The notes: a model not told the origin generated them from the letters alone. 64,000 bases of DNA from Bradyrhizobium diazoefficiens (GCF_018129965.1 NZ_JAFCKW010000010.1:105515-169514), one strand, 5' to 3'; numbered from the stretch's first letter, positions 25,249 through 37,124 are shown. Program-made: numbers and translations.

Positions 25249-26370
25249 ATGGGTCTGAATGAAAAGCTGCTCTCGCTGGTATCGGACATTTACGATGCAT
25301 CGCTCGACGATTCCGGATGGACGTCGACGCTTGGCAACATCGTGGAACTGGCGGGCGGCCAGGGCGGCGGCCTCGTCTGGACCGCCGCCGCCGGCGAGGC
25401 GGTGATCTCGCACGCGGTCGGTGTCGAGCCCGGGTACGTCAAATCCTACGTCGAAACCTGCGAGCCTTTCGACCCGTCGCGAAGCATGCTGCACGGACCG
25501 GTCGGTCGGATCCAGACGTCCCAGGACTGGCTCGACCTCGATGAATTCCGGGCCACGACGTTCTACAACGAGTGGGCGCAGCCGCAGGGGCTCGAGGACG
25601 CCGCCAATATCCTGCTCTGCAAATCGGCTGACGGCATATCCCGCCTCTCGATCATGAAGGGCGGCGGTCTGGTCGATCGCAGGATGTGTCAGGTGATCTC
25701 CCATCTCATCCCGCATTTGCAACGGGCCATGCTGGTCAGACAGAAGCTGCAGCTGCAAGACGCATTGGACGCGGTTTCGGCCCGCACGCTCGACGCCCTG
25801 CGGACCGCCGTGGTGCTGCTCGACGCCAACGGTCATATCACGCACGCCAATGCGAGCGCGCGCGACGTTCTGGACGAGGCCGACGTCCTCCGTTCAGTTC
25901 GTGGCCGGCTTGTGACGTCCGACCCGAACGCCGATCGTATGCTGCGACAGGCGCTGGAAAACGCGGCTGTCGGCGACCAGGCGATGGCAAGCGCGAAAAC
26001 CGCGCTGCGGCTGTCGGCTGCCGACGGCTCGCATTATGTCGGCCATCTTCTGCCGCTGCGCGCCGGACGCCGGCAAGCCTTCGCGGACAGCTATGAAGCC
26101 TGCGCCGTCCTCTTCGTCAGCAAGGCAGCGCTCGATGCGATCGTCGCGCCGGACCTCATCGGCAAGCTGTTCAAACTGACACCGACGGAGGTGCGCGTCT
26201 TCCTGTCCATTGTCGAGATCGGCAGAGTTCCCGACGTGGCTAGGAGCATGGGGGTCGCCGAGACGACGATCAAGACTCATCTGGCGAGGATATTCATGAA
26301 GACCGGCACCAAGCGACAGGCAGATCTGGTTCGGCTCCTGGCAGCCTTTTCAACGCCCATCCGGACCTGA
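25249..26370 (+). CDS. LuxR-family transcriptional regulator
   Basis: A 373-residue regulator. The C-terminal 65 residues form a LuxR helix-turn-helix: LTPTEVRVFLSIVEIGRVPD, then VARSMGVAETTIKTHLARIF and KTGTKRQADLVRLLA. The middle (AVVLLDANGHITHANASARD) is a PAS-like sensor; the N-terminal 180 residues are a GAF-like helical region found in other rhizobial LuxR proteins. There is no receiver domain or obvious acyl-homoserine-lactone pocket. No autoinducer synthase gene lies nearby, so it is an orphan; targets cannot be inferred. Confidence 0.88.
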   Translation: MGLNEKLLSLVSDIYDASLDDSGWTSTLGNIVELAGGQGGGLVWTAAAGEAVISHAVGVEPGYVKSYVETCEPFDPSRSMLHGPVGRIQTSQDWLDLDEFRATTFYNEWAQPQGLEDAANILLCKSADGISRLSIMKGGGLVDRRMCQVISHLIPHLQRAMLVRQKLQLQDALDAVSARTLDALRTAVVLLDANGHITHANASARDVLDEADVLRSVRGRLVTSDPNADRMLRQALENAAVGDQAMASAKTALRLSAADGSHYVGHLLPLRAGRRQAFADSYEACAVLFVSKAALDAIVAPDLIGKLFKLTPTEVRVFLSIVEIGRVPDVARSMGVAETTIKTHLARIFMKTGTKRQADLVRLLAAFSTPIRT

Positions 26371-26717
26371 CGCGCGAGGGAAACGCGCACGCCGTCCTTC
26401 AATCGACTGACGTCGCCGGACGCGAACCTCGCTAGAGCAAGGTCGCACCCACGCAACGGGAGTCGCGACGATGTTCTGCAAGCCGCCCTGCCCCGACGAG
26501 CCCGAGATCACCACCGCCCCCAACGATTCAAACGACCGATCTGGTTCGGAGCGTGCAAGCAGGCTCGGGAGCCACGATGCGTTCGGGCGATCGATCGCGC
26601 CCGAAACGACCGGTCCGGAACGGGGGCCGCCGCCAGCCTCCGTCCGGACCGGTTAGACACTCTTGTCGTGACACGTTGTCTTCACGCGAACCGGCATCCA
26701 CTTCGCGCGAAATCGCT
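26371..26717. other. intergenic with two hairpins, possible small ORF
   Basis: Holds a 61-codon frame (26471-26656) of low-complexity composition that I do not trust as a gene. Two hairpins stand out: TTCGGGCG...CGCCCGAA (26582-26605) and a perfect 10-base CCGGTCCGGA...TCCGGACCGG (26610-26652). They may end the luxR transcript or the convergent GST transcript. Confidence 0.4.
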
Positions 26718-27425
26718 TCAGCCATCCAGCTCAAGGTAGCGGCGAAAGATCCCCTGCTCGTTGAACGGGATCCGGCGCTCGCTCGCGAGATAGGCCTTGA
26801 TGTTCGGCCGCGCGGCGATCCGGTCGCGCAGGCCGACGATGCCCGCAATCTTCTCCTCGAACGCCTTCATGCGTTTCGGAAAGGCGTAGCGCAGGCCGTC
26901 GACGATCTGGAACAGCGAGAGGTCGACATAGGTCAGCCTGCGGCCAGCGATATAGGCGCCGCCGTGATCGGTCAGAAGCTGCTCGAAATAGCCGAGATAT
27001 TTCGGCACGCGCTCGCTCCAGAACTCGGCCGTGCGTTTCTTCGCAGCCGGCTTCTGGTCTTCGTAGTAGAGCGAGGGTCCGAGCGGATGATGGGTGTCGT
27101 GGATTTCCAGCACGAAATCGGCGACCGTGAGCTGGAGCTGGTGCACCCACAATCTGCCGGCCTCGGACTTCGGCGCGAGGCCGTGGCGCGAGCCAAGATA
27201 GAGCAGGATATTTGCGGTCTGGCCGATGACGAGCTTGCCGGTTTTCAGGAACGGCGGCGCAAAGGGCGGCGTGCCCTTGTGTGCGTCCATCATCTTCATC
27301 ATCACATGGGTACCGCGGGGCCCGCGCGCCACGTCGACGTAAGCCGCGCCCGCCTCCTCCAGCGCCAGCCGCACATATTCGCCGCGGCCCTGGATCTCGG
27401 GCCAGTAATAGAGCTCGTATGTCAT
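26718..27425 (-). CDS. glutathione S-transferase family protein
   Basis: A 235-residue GST. The N-terminal thioredoxin-like domain starts YELYYWPEIQGRGEYVRLAL with the Tyr/Arg positions of the glutathione site, and GQTANILLYLGSRHGLAP is the end of that domain; the helical C-terminal domain contains GRRLTYVDLSLFQIVDGL. It should conjugate glutathione to electrophiles in the cytoplasm. The ATG at 27425 is chosen because it gives the canonical N-terminus. Confidence 0.9.
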   Translation of the reverse strand: MTYELYYWPEIQGRGEYVRLALEEAGAAYVDVARGPRGTHVMMKMMDAHKGTPPFAPPFLKTGKLVIGQTANILLYLGSRHGLAPKSEAGRLWVHQLQLTVADFVLEIHDTHHPLGPSLYYEDQKPAAKKRTAEFWSERVPKYLGYFEQLLTDHGGAYIAGRRLTYVDLSLFQIVDGLRYAFPKRMKAFEEKIAGIVGLRDRIAARPNIKAYLASERRIPFNEQGIFRRYLELDG

Positions 27426-27514
27426 GGGAAGGGTCCGTGCGTATGAGCGGCGCAAACATTGTAGCACGCAGCCGAAGATTCCGTCAGGTCGCATGGGCGC
27501 CTGACTGCCAAACG

Positions 27515-27544
27515 AAAAGGGCGCCGTGCCGAAGCACGACGCCC
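27515..27544 (-). terminator. Rho-independent terminator of the Tim44-like gene
   Basis: On the minus strand: GGGCGTCGTGC, TTCG loop, GCACGGCGCCC (one G-T pair), then TTTT. It lies 23 bases behind the stop of the gene at 27567. Confidence 0.8.
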
Positions 27545-27566
27545 TCGTTTGTCTCGTCGCGCGCGA

Positions 27567-28586
27567 TCAGTTGGTCTGCTGGATCGCCGACAATTCCCAG
27601 TGCCCGCCCGAACGCCGGGCAAAGGTCCAGATTTCGGTCGCCTCGCCCGGCTGCTCGCTACCGGCGACGATCGCGCCGGTGTTGCGGTCGAGCGTCTTGT
27701 CGGTGAGCGCGAACCGCAGCGCCACCGTGGCGTAGTCGGTCTCGCCTTCGCGCCAGGCTTCCGCGAGGTCGCCCTGCAACAGCTTCACATTGGTGACCTT
27801 GTTGACGACGTTCTTCGCCCGGTTCTCGCCGAGGTCCTGCTCGAAATAGGAGACCATTTCCGGCGTCGCGAGGGTGTGCAGCTTGGCCACGTCCTCGTTC
27901 GACCAGGCGGCCTGGACATCGCCGAGCAGGCGCTCGAACGCCTCGTAGTCGTCCGGCTTGATCTCCAGCGGCGCGTTGCTCGCGCCGCCGAAACCGAAGC
28001 CGCCGAGACCACCGCCAAGACCACCGCCAAGACCGCCACCAAGTCCGCCGCCGCCAAGACCGCTGCGATAGTTCGGCTGCGGTCCGGGACCGGCGCTCGC
28101 ATCAGCGTTGGCGTAGGCTGCCTGCGGCGTGTGGCGGCGCTGCCACCACGACATCGCCAGTCGCACGACGAACACCACCAGCACGATCTGGATGATCAGG
28201 CCCAGGATCGACGACAGCCCACCGAGGCCGCCGAACAGACCACCGCCGAACAGCATGCCAAGCAGGCCTGCGCCGAGGAAGCCGGCCGCAAGGCCGCCCA
28301 TGAAGCCGCCGGCACGACCGAACAGGCCGCCGCGCGCGGGGGCGGCTGCAGCCGAATTCATGCCTGCGCCCGGCTGGGTGTAGGTGCGGTTGAAGTGCGA
28401 GGTCGAGCCCGGCGCGGTCGTGGTCGACGGCGGCGCCGAAAAGGTGCGCGAGCCGCGCGAGCCCGACGACATGCCGCCACCGACGCGCGCGTCGGCGGAC
28501 GAGATCGCCAGCGCAGTCGGCAGCGCAAGCGCCAGCACGACGGCGATCGTCTTGAAGAGGCTGCGGGAGCGTTGCGAGAAATTCAT
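27567..28586 (-). CDS. Tim44-domain protein, membrane-anchored
   Basis: A 339-residue protein. Residues 1-35 are a signal-like segment (SLFKTIAVVLALALPTALAI), residues about 85-130 are Gly-rich with two membrane helices (GGFMGGLAAGFLGAGLLGML and ILGLIIQIVLVVFVVRLAMS), then a Gly repeat, then a Tim44/MRPL45-type domain (YEAFERLLGDVQAAWSNEDV to HWELSAIQQTN). Such proteins are common in alphaproteobacteria; the domain is related to the mitochondrial import factor Tim44, but its bacterial role is unclear. Confidence 0.88.
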   Translation of the reverse strand: MNFSQRSRSLFKTIAVVLALALPTALAISSADARVGGGMSSGSRGSRTFSAPPSTTTAPGSTSHFNRTYTQPGAGMNSAAAAPARGGLFGRAGGFMGGLAAGFLGAGLLGMLFGGGLFGGLGGLSSILGLIIQIVLVVFVVRLAMSWWQRRHTPQAAYANADASAGPGPQPNYRSGLGGGGLGGGLGGGLGGGLGGFGFGGASNAPLEIKPDDYEAFERLLGDVQAAWSNEDVAKLHTLATPEMVSYFEQDLGENRAKNVVNKVTNVKLLQGDLAEAWREGETDYATVALRFALTDKTLDRNTGAIVAGSEQPGEATEIWTFARRSGGHWELSAIQQTN

Positions 28587-28845
28587 GTTCGTTTCCCAAA
28601 TCCCCGGCATGGGGACGTGCTCCTAAGATGGGCAGACTTCCCGAAAAAGGAAGCCGGTTTCCGAACTTGTGGCTGCGGCCCTCAGTCGCGGGGATGTGGC
28701 AAAAGCCCATATTTGACGGGGGTTTGGCCGGACCGGCGGCGGAACCGTGGTCGCCGGGTACCGGCGGCCATGGGGTGGGATTTCAGCCTTTTCCTCCGTC
28801 ATGGTGAAGCGGGGCAATGACGGAGAAAGCGGGAGCGGCGCGCCC

Positions 28846-31428
<2,583 letters not shown>

Positions 31429-31582
31429 CTCAAGCTGGCACAGCCTGTCGGCAGAGAATCAACGCGCCACAGAGCGCGTGGGGTCCTCCCTGCCTGAATC
31501 GGACCCGCAGGCGCAAGGGCAGCAACGGCGAAAGGTACGCTGATTCCCAGATTACGGCCATTTCCGGTGCTTTTCGGGGGCA

Positions 31583-32662
31583 TTATCCGCGGCCGGCGCC
31601 GAATCCGCGCTTCAGCCGCATCACGTAGCCGATGACCTCGGCGACCGCATGGTAATGCTCAGTCGGGATTTCCTGGTCGATTTCGACGGTCGCATAGAGC
31701 GCGCGGGCGAGCGGAACGTTCTCGACGATCGGAATGTCGTGTTCGCGCGCGATCTCCCGGATTTTGAAAGCGAGGTTGTCGACGCCCTTGGCGACGCAGA
31801 TCGGCGCCGACATGCCGCGCTCGTAGGACAGCGCCACCGAATAGTGGGTCGGGTTGGTGATGATCACGGACGCCTTGGGAACCGCCGCCATCATGCGCTT
31901 TTTGGAGCGCTGCTGGCGCAATTGCCGGAGCTTGCCCTTGATATGGGGGTCGCCTTCGGACTGCTTGAACTCTTCCTTGATCTCCTGCAGCGACATCTTC
32001 TGCCGCTGGAACCAGCTGCGATACTGAAAGAAATAGTCGCCGATGGCGACGATCGCGAGCGCGGCGACCACGGCACCGAGCAGATGGATGGTCATGCCGG
32101 TGGTGGCGCTCAGGAGGGCGGCCGGGTCGAGCTTGACCATCGCCTCCATGCGGTGCCGTTCCGGCCACAGCACCATGGTCATCACCACGCCGAGCGCGAC
32201 CAGCTTGCCGATGCCCTTGAGGAAGTTCGCCGCCGCCTGCTTGCCGAAGATGCGCGTGAACCCCGTGGCGGGCGAAATCTTGCTGAATTTGGGCTTGAGG
32301 GATTCGGCCGACCACACCAGCCGGTGTTGCAGCATGTTGCCGGCCACCGCCGCCAGCACCAGCATCAGCAGTGGCACGCCAACCGCCGCGAGCACCGCGA
32401 ACTCGATCTGCTGCATCAACGCCAGCAGCGCCCTGCCGTCGGTCTTGATCATCCAGGAATTGGCCAGCAGGTTGCGCATCGGCGTCACCAGCCCGTTCCC
32501 CACCGATCCCGAGAAGGTCGAGACCACCAGCGTGCCGCCCGCGATCATGAACCAGGTGTTGATCTCCTGGCTCTTGGCGACATCGCCGCGCTCCAAGGCC
32601 TCTTCGAGACGTTTTTGCGTCGGGTCTTCTGTTTGACTCTCTGGATCCTTGTCGTCCGCCAT
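31583..32662 (-). CDS. flhB: flagellar type III export protein FlhB
   Basis: A 359-residue export-gate protein with four membrane helices and a cytoplasmic domain. The autocleavage motif NPTH is present in VIITNPTHYSVALSYERGMS, near residue 269; cleavage there switches export from rod/hook to filament substrates. It ends the flgB-flgC-fliE-fliQ-fliR-flhB operon, 7 bases after fliR. Confidence 0.97.
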   Translation of the reverse strand: MADDKDPESQTEDPTQKRLEEALERGDVAKSQEINTWFMIAGGTLVVSTFSGSVGNGLVTPMRNLLANSWMIKTDGRALLALMQQIEFAVLAAVGVPLLMLVLAAVAGNMLQHRLVWSAESLKPKFSKISPATGFTRIFGKQAAANFLKGIGKLVALGVVMTMVLWPERHRMEAMVKLDPAALLSATTGMTIHLLGAVVAALAIVAIGDYFFQYRSWFQRQKMSLQEIKEEFKQSEGDPHIKGKLRQLRQQRSKKRMMAAVPKASVIITNPTHYSVALSYERGMSAPICVAKGVDNLAFKIREIAREHDIPIVENVPLARALYATVEIDQEIPTEHYHAVAEVIGYVMRLKRGFGAGRG

Positions 32663-32669
32663 CGATCAC

Positions 32670-33440
32670 CTAGTTCAGCGGCATCATCTGGTGCATGACA
32701 CCGATGAAATAGTCGAGATAGGTGCCCATCATCGCGGTGAGCACCACGGCGAGCACGAGGAAGCCTGCAAAGATCGACAACGGCACGCCGACGAAATAGA
32801 CCTGCATCTGCGGCATCAGCCGCGCCAGCACGCCGAGCCCGATATTGAAGACGAGGCCGAACACCAGGAACGGCCCCGAAAGCTGCAGGCCGAGCAGGAA
32901 CGCGGCCGAAAAGGCGCGCGTCGCCAGCGAAGCAACGTCGCCGCTGGACACCGTCTCGCCCGGCGAGAAGATCGCGTAGCTGTCGTTCAGCGCCGCGATC
33001 ACGAGGTGATGGCTGTCGGTGGCGAACAGCAGCGTGATGCCGAGCATGGTCAGGAAGTTGCCGACCAGCACGCCCTGCTGACCCTGCGTCGGATCGACCG
33101 AGGTGACGAAGCCGAGCCCCATCTGCTGCGCGATGACGGATCCCGCCACCTGAAGCGCCGACAGCGTCACGCGCGCCGTGGCGCCCAGCACGATGCCGAT
33201 CACGATTTCATGCAGCATCAGGACGAGGAGCGGCGCCAGCGAGCCCATGTCGACCTGATAGGCACTGCGATGCAGCGGCAGGATGATCAAGGTGAGCAGG
33301 AGTGCGACCGACAGCTTGATCCGCGTCGGAATGTTGGTCTCGCCCAGCCCCGGCAACAGCATCACCATCGCGCCGACCCGGGCGAACACGAGCATGAAGG
33401 CCGCGGCGAGCGCCGGCAGCAACGAGACGTCGATGCGCAT
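32670..33440 (-). CDS. fliR: flagellar export protein FliR
   Basis: A 256-residue inner-membrane export-gate subunit with six hydrophobic segments. It opens with LLPALAAAFMLVFARVGAMV and contains LPGLGETNIPTRIKLSVALL, as in the FliR/SpaR family. It works with FliP, FliQ and FlhB in the export gate; the gene is flanked by fliQ and flhB. Confidence 0.96.
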   Translation of the reverse strand: MRIDVSLLPALAAAFMLVFARVGAMVMLLPGLGETNIPTRIKLSVALLLTLIILPLHRSAYQVDMGSLAPLLVLMLHEIVIGIVLGATARVTLSALQVAGSVIAQQMGLGFVTSVDPTQGQQGVLVGNFLTMLGITLLFATDSHHLVIAALNDSYAIFSPGETVSSGDVASLATRAFSAAFLLGLQLSGPFLVFGLVFNIGLGVLARLMPQMQVYFVGVPLSIFAGFLVLAVVLTAMMGTYLDYFIGVMHQMMPLN

Positions 33441-33457
33441 AATCCACGCATTGTGCC

Positions 33458-33721
33458 TCAGCCGCCGATGATTCGCGACGAGATACGCAGCATGTGGGAA
33501 TGAAGCGCGTCGGCCATGAACGGCAGCGCCAGCAGCATCGTGGCGAAGATGGCCAGGATCTTCGGCACGTAGATCAGCGTCTGCTCCTGAATCTGCGTCA
33601 GCGCCTGGAACAGCGACACGATGACGCCGACCACGAGGCCGACCACCATCAGCGGCGACGACACGATCACGATGGTCCAGATCGCATCTCGCGCCACGTC
33701 GAGGGTCTCGGGTCCGGTCAT
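33458..33721 (-). CDS. fliQ: flagellar export protein FliQ
   Basis: An 87-residue protein of two hydrophobic helices (IWTIVIVSSPLMVVGLVVGV and KILAIFATMLLALPFMADAL) joined by the signature SLFQALTQIQEQTLIYVPK. It is a component of the FliPQR export gate. The gap to fliE (33722-33858) is filled by a dyad repeat. Confidence 0.96.
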   Translation of the reverse strand: MTGPETLDVARDAIWTIVIVSSPLMVVGLVVGVIVSLFQALTQIQEQTLIYVPKILAIFATMLLALPFMADALHSHMLRISSRIIGG

Positions 33722-33750
33722 TTTCTTTTTCTCACTGTGAATTGTTGGTC

Positions 33751-33846
33751 GTCATTCCGGGGCTCGCGAAGCGAGAGCCCGGAATCCATATTCCCGATCG
33801 TGGCTATGGATTCCGGGCTCGCGACTTCGTCGCGCCCCGGAATGAC
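33751..33846. repeat. dyad intergenic repeat inside the flagellar operon
   Basis: GTCATTCCGGGGCTCGCGAA and GGAATCCATA on the left are inverted on the right (TATGGATTCC, then CGCGCCCCGGAATGAC). It takes up most of the fliQ-fliE gap. Confidence 0.85.
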
Positions 33847-33858
33847 AGCGCCAAAAAA

Positions 33859-34167
33859 TCAGATCGGCATCTTCATGATGTCTTCATAGGCCGCGATCAC
33901 GCGGTCGCGGACCGAGACCAGCGTGGACACCGCGACGTCGGTGTCTGCGACGGCCGTCACCACGTCCATCACGTTGGCCTTGCCGGCGGCCATCGCCACC
34001 GTCTGCGCGTCGGACTTGCGGCCGGACTCCATGACGCTGCCGACGGCGTCTTTCAAAAGCGAGGCGAAGGACTGCCCGTTCGGCTCGCTGCCCTTGCCGG
34101 CGCCGCTGTTCTCCAGCACGCGGGCGAGGTTGGCATAGGCATTGGCGGCAATTGTCGGTGATGCCAT
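33859..34167 (-). CDS. fliE: flagellar hook-basal body protein FliE
   Basis: A 102-residue protein that links the MS ring to the rod. The C-terminal half ANVMDVVTAVADTDVAVSTL VSVRD is typical of FliE, and the middle GQSFASLLKDAV is the conserved first helix. It lies 16 bases behind flgC in the operon. Confidence 0.95.
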   Translation of the reverse strand: MASPTIAANAYANLARVLENSGAGKGSEPNGQSFASLLKDAVGSVMESGRKSDAQTVAMAAGKANVMDVVTAVADTDVAVSTLVSVRDRVIAAYEDIMKMPI

Positions 34168-34183
34168 GGCTTAGATGTCCTGT

Positions 34184-34609
34184 TCAGCTCTTGAGGATGT
34201 CGAGGGTGCGCTGGATCATCCGGCGCGTCGCGCTGATGATGTTGAGATTGGCCTCGTAGGACCGCTGCGCATCGCGCATGTCGGTCATCTCGACCACCGA
34301 GTTCACGTTGGGATATTTGACGTTGCCTGTGGCGTCCGCCGCCGGATTGTTCGGCTCGTACTTGATGCGGAAATTGGACTGGTCGGGCTTGATCCTGCCG
34401 AGCGTGACGACCTGCGCGTCGAGGGTGCGGTCGAGCGCGGAGGAGAAGGTCGGCACCTTGCGCCGGTAGGGATCGCCGCCTGCCGTCTGCGAGGTGGAAT
34501 CCGCGTTCGCGATGTTTTCGGAGATCACCCGCATGCGCCCGGCCTGCGCCCGCAGGCCGGAGGTCGCGATCGCCATCGAGCGGGCAAAGTCGCTGCTGTC
34601 ATTCGCCAT
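34184..34609 (-). CDS. flgC: flagellar basal-body rod protein FlgC
   Basis: A 141-residue proximal rod protein. The N-terminal SMAIATSGLRAQAGRMRVIS ENIAN motif and the C-terminal EMTDMRDAQRSYEANLNIIS are the two helices that pair in rod proteins. It follows flgB by 15 bases. Confidence 0.97.
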   Translation of the reverse strand: MANDSSDFARSMAIATSGLRAQAGRMRVISENIANADSTSQTAGGDPYRRKVPTFSSALDRTLDAQVVTLGRIKPDQSNFRIKYEPNNPAADATGNVKYPNVNSVVEMTDMRDAQRSYEANLNIISATRRMIQRTLDILKS

Positions 34610-34624
34610 GATGTCCTCCTAGCT

Positions 34625-35050
34625 CTAGCCCTTGCCGATCGCGGTCTTGAGCAGATGCAGGCTCTTCGAATAGAGCGAGGTCACCGCCGCGTAATCCATC
34701 TGGTTGCTGGCGGACTTCATCATCTCCTCTTCGAGATTGACGGCGTTGCCCGCCGGACGGGTCTCGAAGCCGGCGTTCTTGTTCTGGTCGAATCCCTGAG
34801 CCGAACCCGATGGCGCGATGTGGGAACCGCTGGTGCGGGTCAGCGCCAGGGGGCCCATCGACCCCGTCACCGCGCCCGCCTTGTCGAGCTTGGGCTCGAC
34901 CAGGTCGCGCGGCCGGAATTGGGGCGTATCGGAATTGGAGACGTTCTCGGACAGGACGCGCTGGCGTTCCTGGTGCCACTGCATCTTGGTGCGAAGCGCC
35001 GACAGCACCGGAAGGTCGTTGATGGACATCGTTGCGGCTCCTTCCGCCAC
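34625..35050 (-). CDS. flgB: flagellar basal-body rod protein FlgB
   Basis: A 141-residue proximal rod protein. VLSENVSNSDTPQFRPRDL is the family's N-terminal motif, and MDYAAVTSLYSKSLHLLKTA is the C-terminal helix. It is the first gene of the flgB-flhB operon; a perfect CtrA box lies 48 bases upstream of its ATG. Confidence 0.96.
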   Translation of the reverse strand: MAEGAATMSINDLPVLSALRTKMQWHQERQRVLSENVSNSDTPQFRPRDLVEPKLDKAGAVTGSMGPLALTRTSGSHIAPSGSAQGFDQNKNAGFETRPAGNAVNLEEEMMKSASNQMDYAAVTSLYSKSLHLLKTAIGKG

Positions 35051-35379
35051 TTGCGGAGCTGAGGTCCGAAGCTAGGCAGAATTTGCCGCGTGTATGGTTA
35101 ACAGGTGGTTAAGGATGAGGGCGATGCGTGTCCCGGCACGGGACACCACGTGCGCCCCCGTGATTCTACGTCCTCCAAAACCGGCATTAACCCAACTGCT
35201 TGGCGGTCATGCACAGGGCAAGAAGTCGTTTTGGATCGAGCGATTCATGGGTTATTAAGAGTTGGGGACGGCAAAACTTGCCGTGGGACGTTAAGAAATC
35301 GCAGTTTGGGGCATCCAATGCCGGTGGTCGGCACATCTGATCATCGGCATGAGAAAAGCGCCATTTGTCGGGGACTAGT
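35051..35379. other. divergent promoter region flgB / fliO
   Basis: A 329-base gap with the CtrA box at 35098-35112 and a small palindrome GTGTCCCG-GCA-CGGGACAC (35128-35146). The fliO promoter is presumably in the AT-richer part after 35160; I could not pick -35/-10 boxes with confidence. No ORF. Confidence 0.55.
35098..35112. promoter_or_regulatory. CtrA box upstream of flgB
   Basis: TTAACAGGTGGTTAA fits TTAA-N7-TTAA exactly and is part of the longer ATGGTTAAC context seen at other flagellar promoters here. It is 48 bases from the flgB ATG, a suitable place for activation. Confidence 0.75.
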
Positions 35380-36354
35380 ATGCAAGGCAGCCCTATCACC
35401 TTCATCGTCGCGTTCATCGTCGTCCTGGCGTTGATCGGCGTCGCTGCATGGCTGGTTCGCCGATTCGCCTCGAGCCGGCTCGGCGCCAATACCCAGCGCG
35501 GCAGGATGCCCCGGCTCGCCGTGATCGATGCCGCCGCGGTCGATGGCCGCCGCCGCCTGGTGCTGGTCCGGCGTGACAATGTCGAACATCTGCTGATGAT
35601 CGGCGGCCCGACCGACATCGTCGTGGAGCCGAACATCGTGCGTGCCGCCCCCGGCCGCGACCAGCTTCCGCAGCGCCCAAACGCCACCGAGCCGCCGCCG
35701 CGTCTCGCCCCGATGCACGACACCGGCGGCTGGATCGACGAAGCGCCGCGCCCCGAGCTGCTCGATCATCCCGAACCGCAAATGCCCGAGCCGCCGCCGC
35801 GGCCCGCGCGCCCCTCCTTCGCCGACGAAGCCCGCCGGCCCGCGCCCGTTCTGGCCGAGCGTCGCAGCGAGCCACCACTCGGCGGCTTTTCGCCCGAGCC
35901 GATCGCACCTCGCCCGGAGCGCGAGCTGCGTCCCGAACCGGCACCGCCACGTGTTGGCCGCAGCGAGCCGCCGCTGATGCCGCGCCCGCCGCGCCAGAGC
36001 GAGCCTGTGAAGGTGCCGCCGGTCCGCGCCGAGCGCGCGCCCGCGCCGCCGCCGCCTCCTCCGCCCGTGCCGCAAGCTCCCCCCGTTCCGCCGCCGTCGC
36101 TCGCCCCTGCGGCGCCATCGAGCGCCGAGCAGAATCTCGCCGAGATGGCGCAGCGGCTCGAAGCCGCGCTGCGGCGTCCCGCCGGCGAGACGGCCGCGCC
36201 ACCGGTTGCGCCCGAGCCGCCCGCCGCGACGCCGCGCGCCGCGCGCATCGAGCCGCCGGCCCCTCCCCCGAAGCCGGTCGCCGAGAAGACCAGCTTTGAG
36301 AATCTCGAAGACGAGATGGCCTCGCTGCTCGGCCGTCCGAAGCCGTCTTCGTGA
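35380..36354 (+). CDS. fliO: FliO-like flagellar biosynthesis protein
   Basis: A 324-residue protein with one N-terminal membrane helix (ITFIVAFIVVLALIGVAAWL), a FliO-like cytoplasmic segment (GRMPRLAVIDAAAVDGRRRL VLVRRDNVEHLLMIGG), then a 200-residue Pro/Arg/Glu-rich tail ending in a short helix (TSFENLEDEMASLLGRPK). FliO helps assemble FliP into the export gate. The tail is far longer than in enterics but long tails occur in rhizobia. It overlaps fliP by 4 bases (GTGA). Confidence 0.87.
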   Translation: MQGSPITFIVAFIVVLALIGVAAWLVRRFASSRLGANTQRGRMPRLAVIDAAAVDGRRRLVLVRRDNVEHLLMIGGPTDIVVEPNIVRAAPGRDQLPQRPNATEPPPRLAPMHDTGGWIDEAPRPELLDHPEPQMPEPPPRPARPSFADEARRPAPVLAERRSEPPLGGFSPEPIAPRPERELRPEPAPPRVGRSEPPLMPRPPRQSEPVKVPPVRAERAPAPPPPPPPVPQAPPVPPPSLAPAAPSSAEQNLAEMAQRLEAALRRPAGETAAPPVAPEPPAATPRAARIEPPAPPPKPVAEKTSFENLEDEMASLLGRPKPSS

Positions 36355-37106
36355 GGCTGCCGTTCCTCCCGCGTAGAGTTTTTCTTCTTTCTGTCCTGAT
36401 CGGCGCGGCTTTGATCGCAGCTCCTGCGCATGCGCAGGACATCAGCATCAATTTGGGCGGTCAGGGCGGCGGCGGCGTCACCGAGCGCGCCATCCAGCTC
36501 ATCGCGCTGCTCACGGTGCTGTCGATCGCGCCGTCAATCCTGATCATGATGACGTCGTTCACGCGCATCGTGGTGGTGTTGTCGCTGCTCCGTACCGCGA
36601 TGGGCACGGCGACCGCGCCGCCGAATTCGGTGATCATCGCGCTGGCGATGTTCCTCACCTTTTTCGTGATGGGACCCGTCCTGCAAACGTCCTACGACGA
36701 GGGCATCCGTCCGCTCGTCGCCAACCAGATCAGCGTCGAGGACGCGCTCCAGCGCGCCTCGGTCCCCTTGCGCGGCTTCATGCAGAAGAACGTGCGCGAG
36801 AAGGACCTCAAGCTGTTCCTCGATCTCTCCCGCGAGCCGCCGCCGGCCACTCCCGACGAACTCGCGCTGCGCATCCTCGTGCCCGCCTTCATGATCTCCG
36901 AGCTGAAGCGCGCCTTCGAGATCGGCTTCCTCTTGTTCCTGCCGTTCCTGATCATAGACCTCGTCGTCGCCTCCGTGCTGATGTCGATGGGCATGATGAT
37001 GTTGCCGCCGGCGACGATCTCGCTGCCCTTCAAGCTGATCTTCTTCGTGCTGGTCGACGGCTGGTCGCTGGTGGCGGGAAGCCTGGTGCAGAGTTACGGG
37101 GGATAG
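36351..37106 (+). CDS. fliP: flagellar export protein FliP
   Basis: A 251-residue export-gate protein with a cleavable signal (LSVLIGAALIAAPAHA) and four helices. LLTVLSIAPSILIMMTSFTR and ILVPAFMISELKRAFEIGFL are signature segments, with VASVLMSMGMMMLPPATISL near the end. The GTG at 36351 overlaps the fliO stop. Confidence 0.97.
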   Translation: MRLPFLPRRVFLLSVLIGAALIAAPAHAQDISINLGGQGGGGVTERAIQLIALLTVLSIAPSILIMMTSFTRIVVVLSLLRTAMGTATAPPNSVIIALAMFLTFFVMGPVLQTSYDEGIRPLVANQISVEDALQRASVPLRGFMQKNVREKDLKLFLDLSREPPPATPDELALRILVPAFMISELKRAFEIGFLLFLPFLIIDLVVASVLMSMGMMMLPPATISLPFKLIFFVLVDGWSLVAGSLVQSYGG

Positions 37107-37124
37107 CAATCGCAGCTTCCGCCG

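Noticed and set aside
26471..26656. 61-codon small ORF between luxR and GST genes
   Set aside because: Low-complexity composition, two hairpins inside it and no neighbour support; a weak CGGGAG upstream is not enough.
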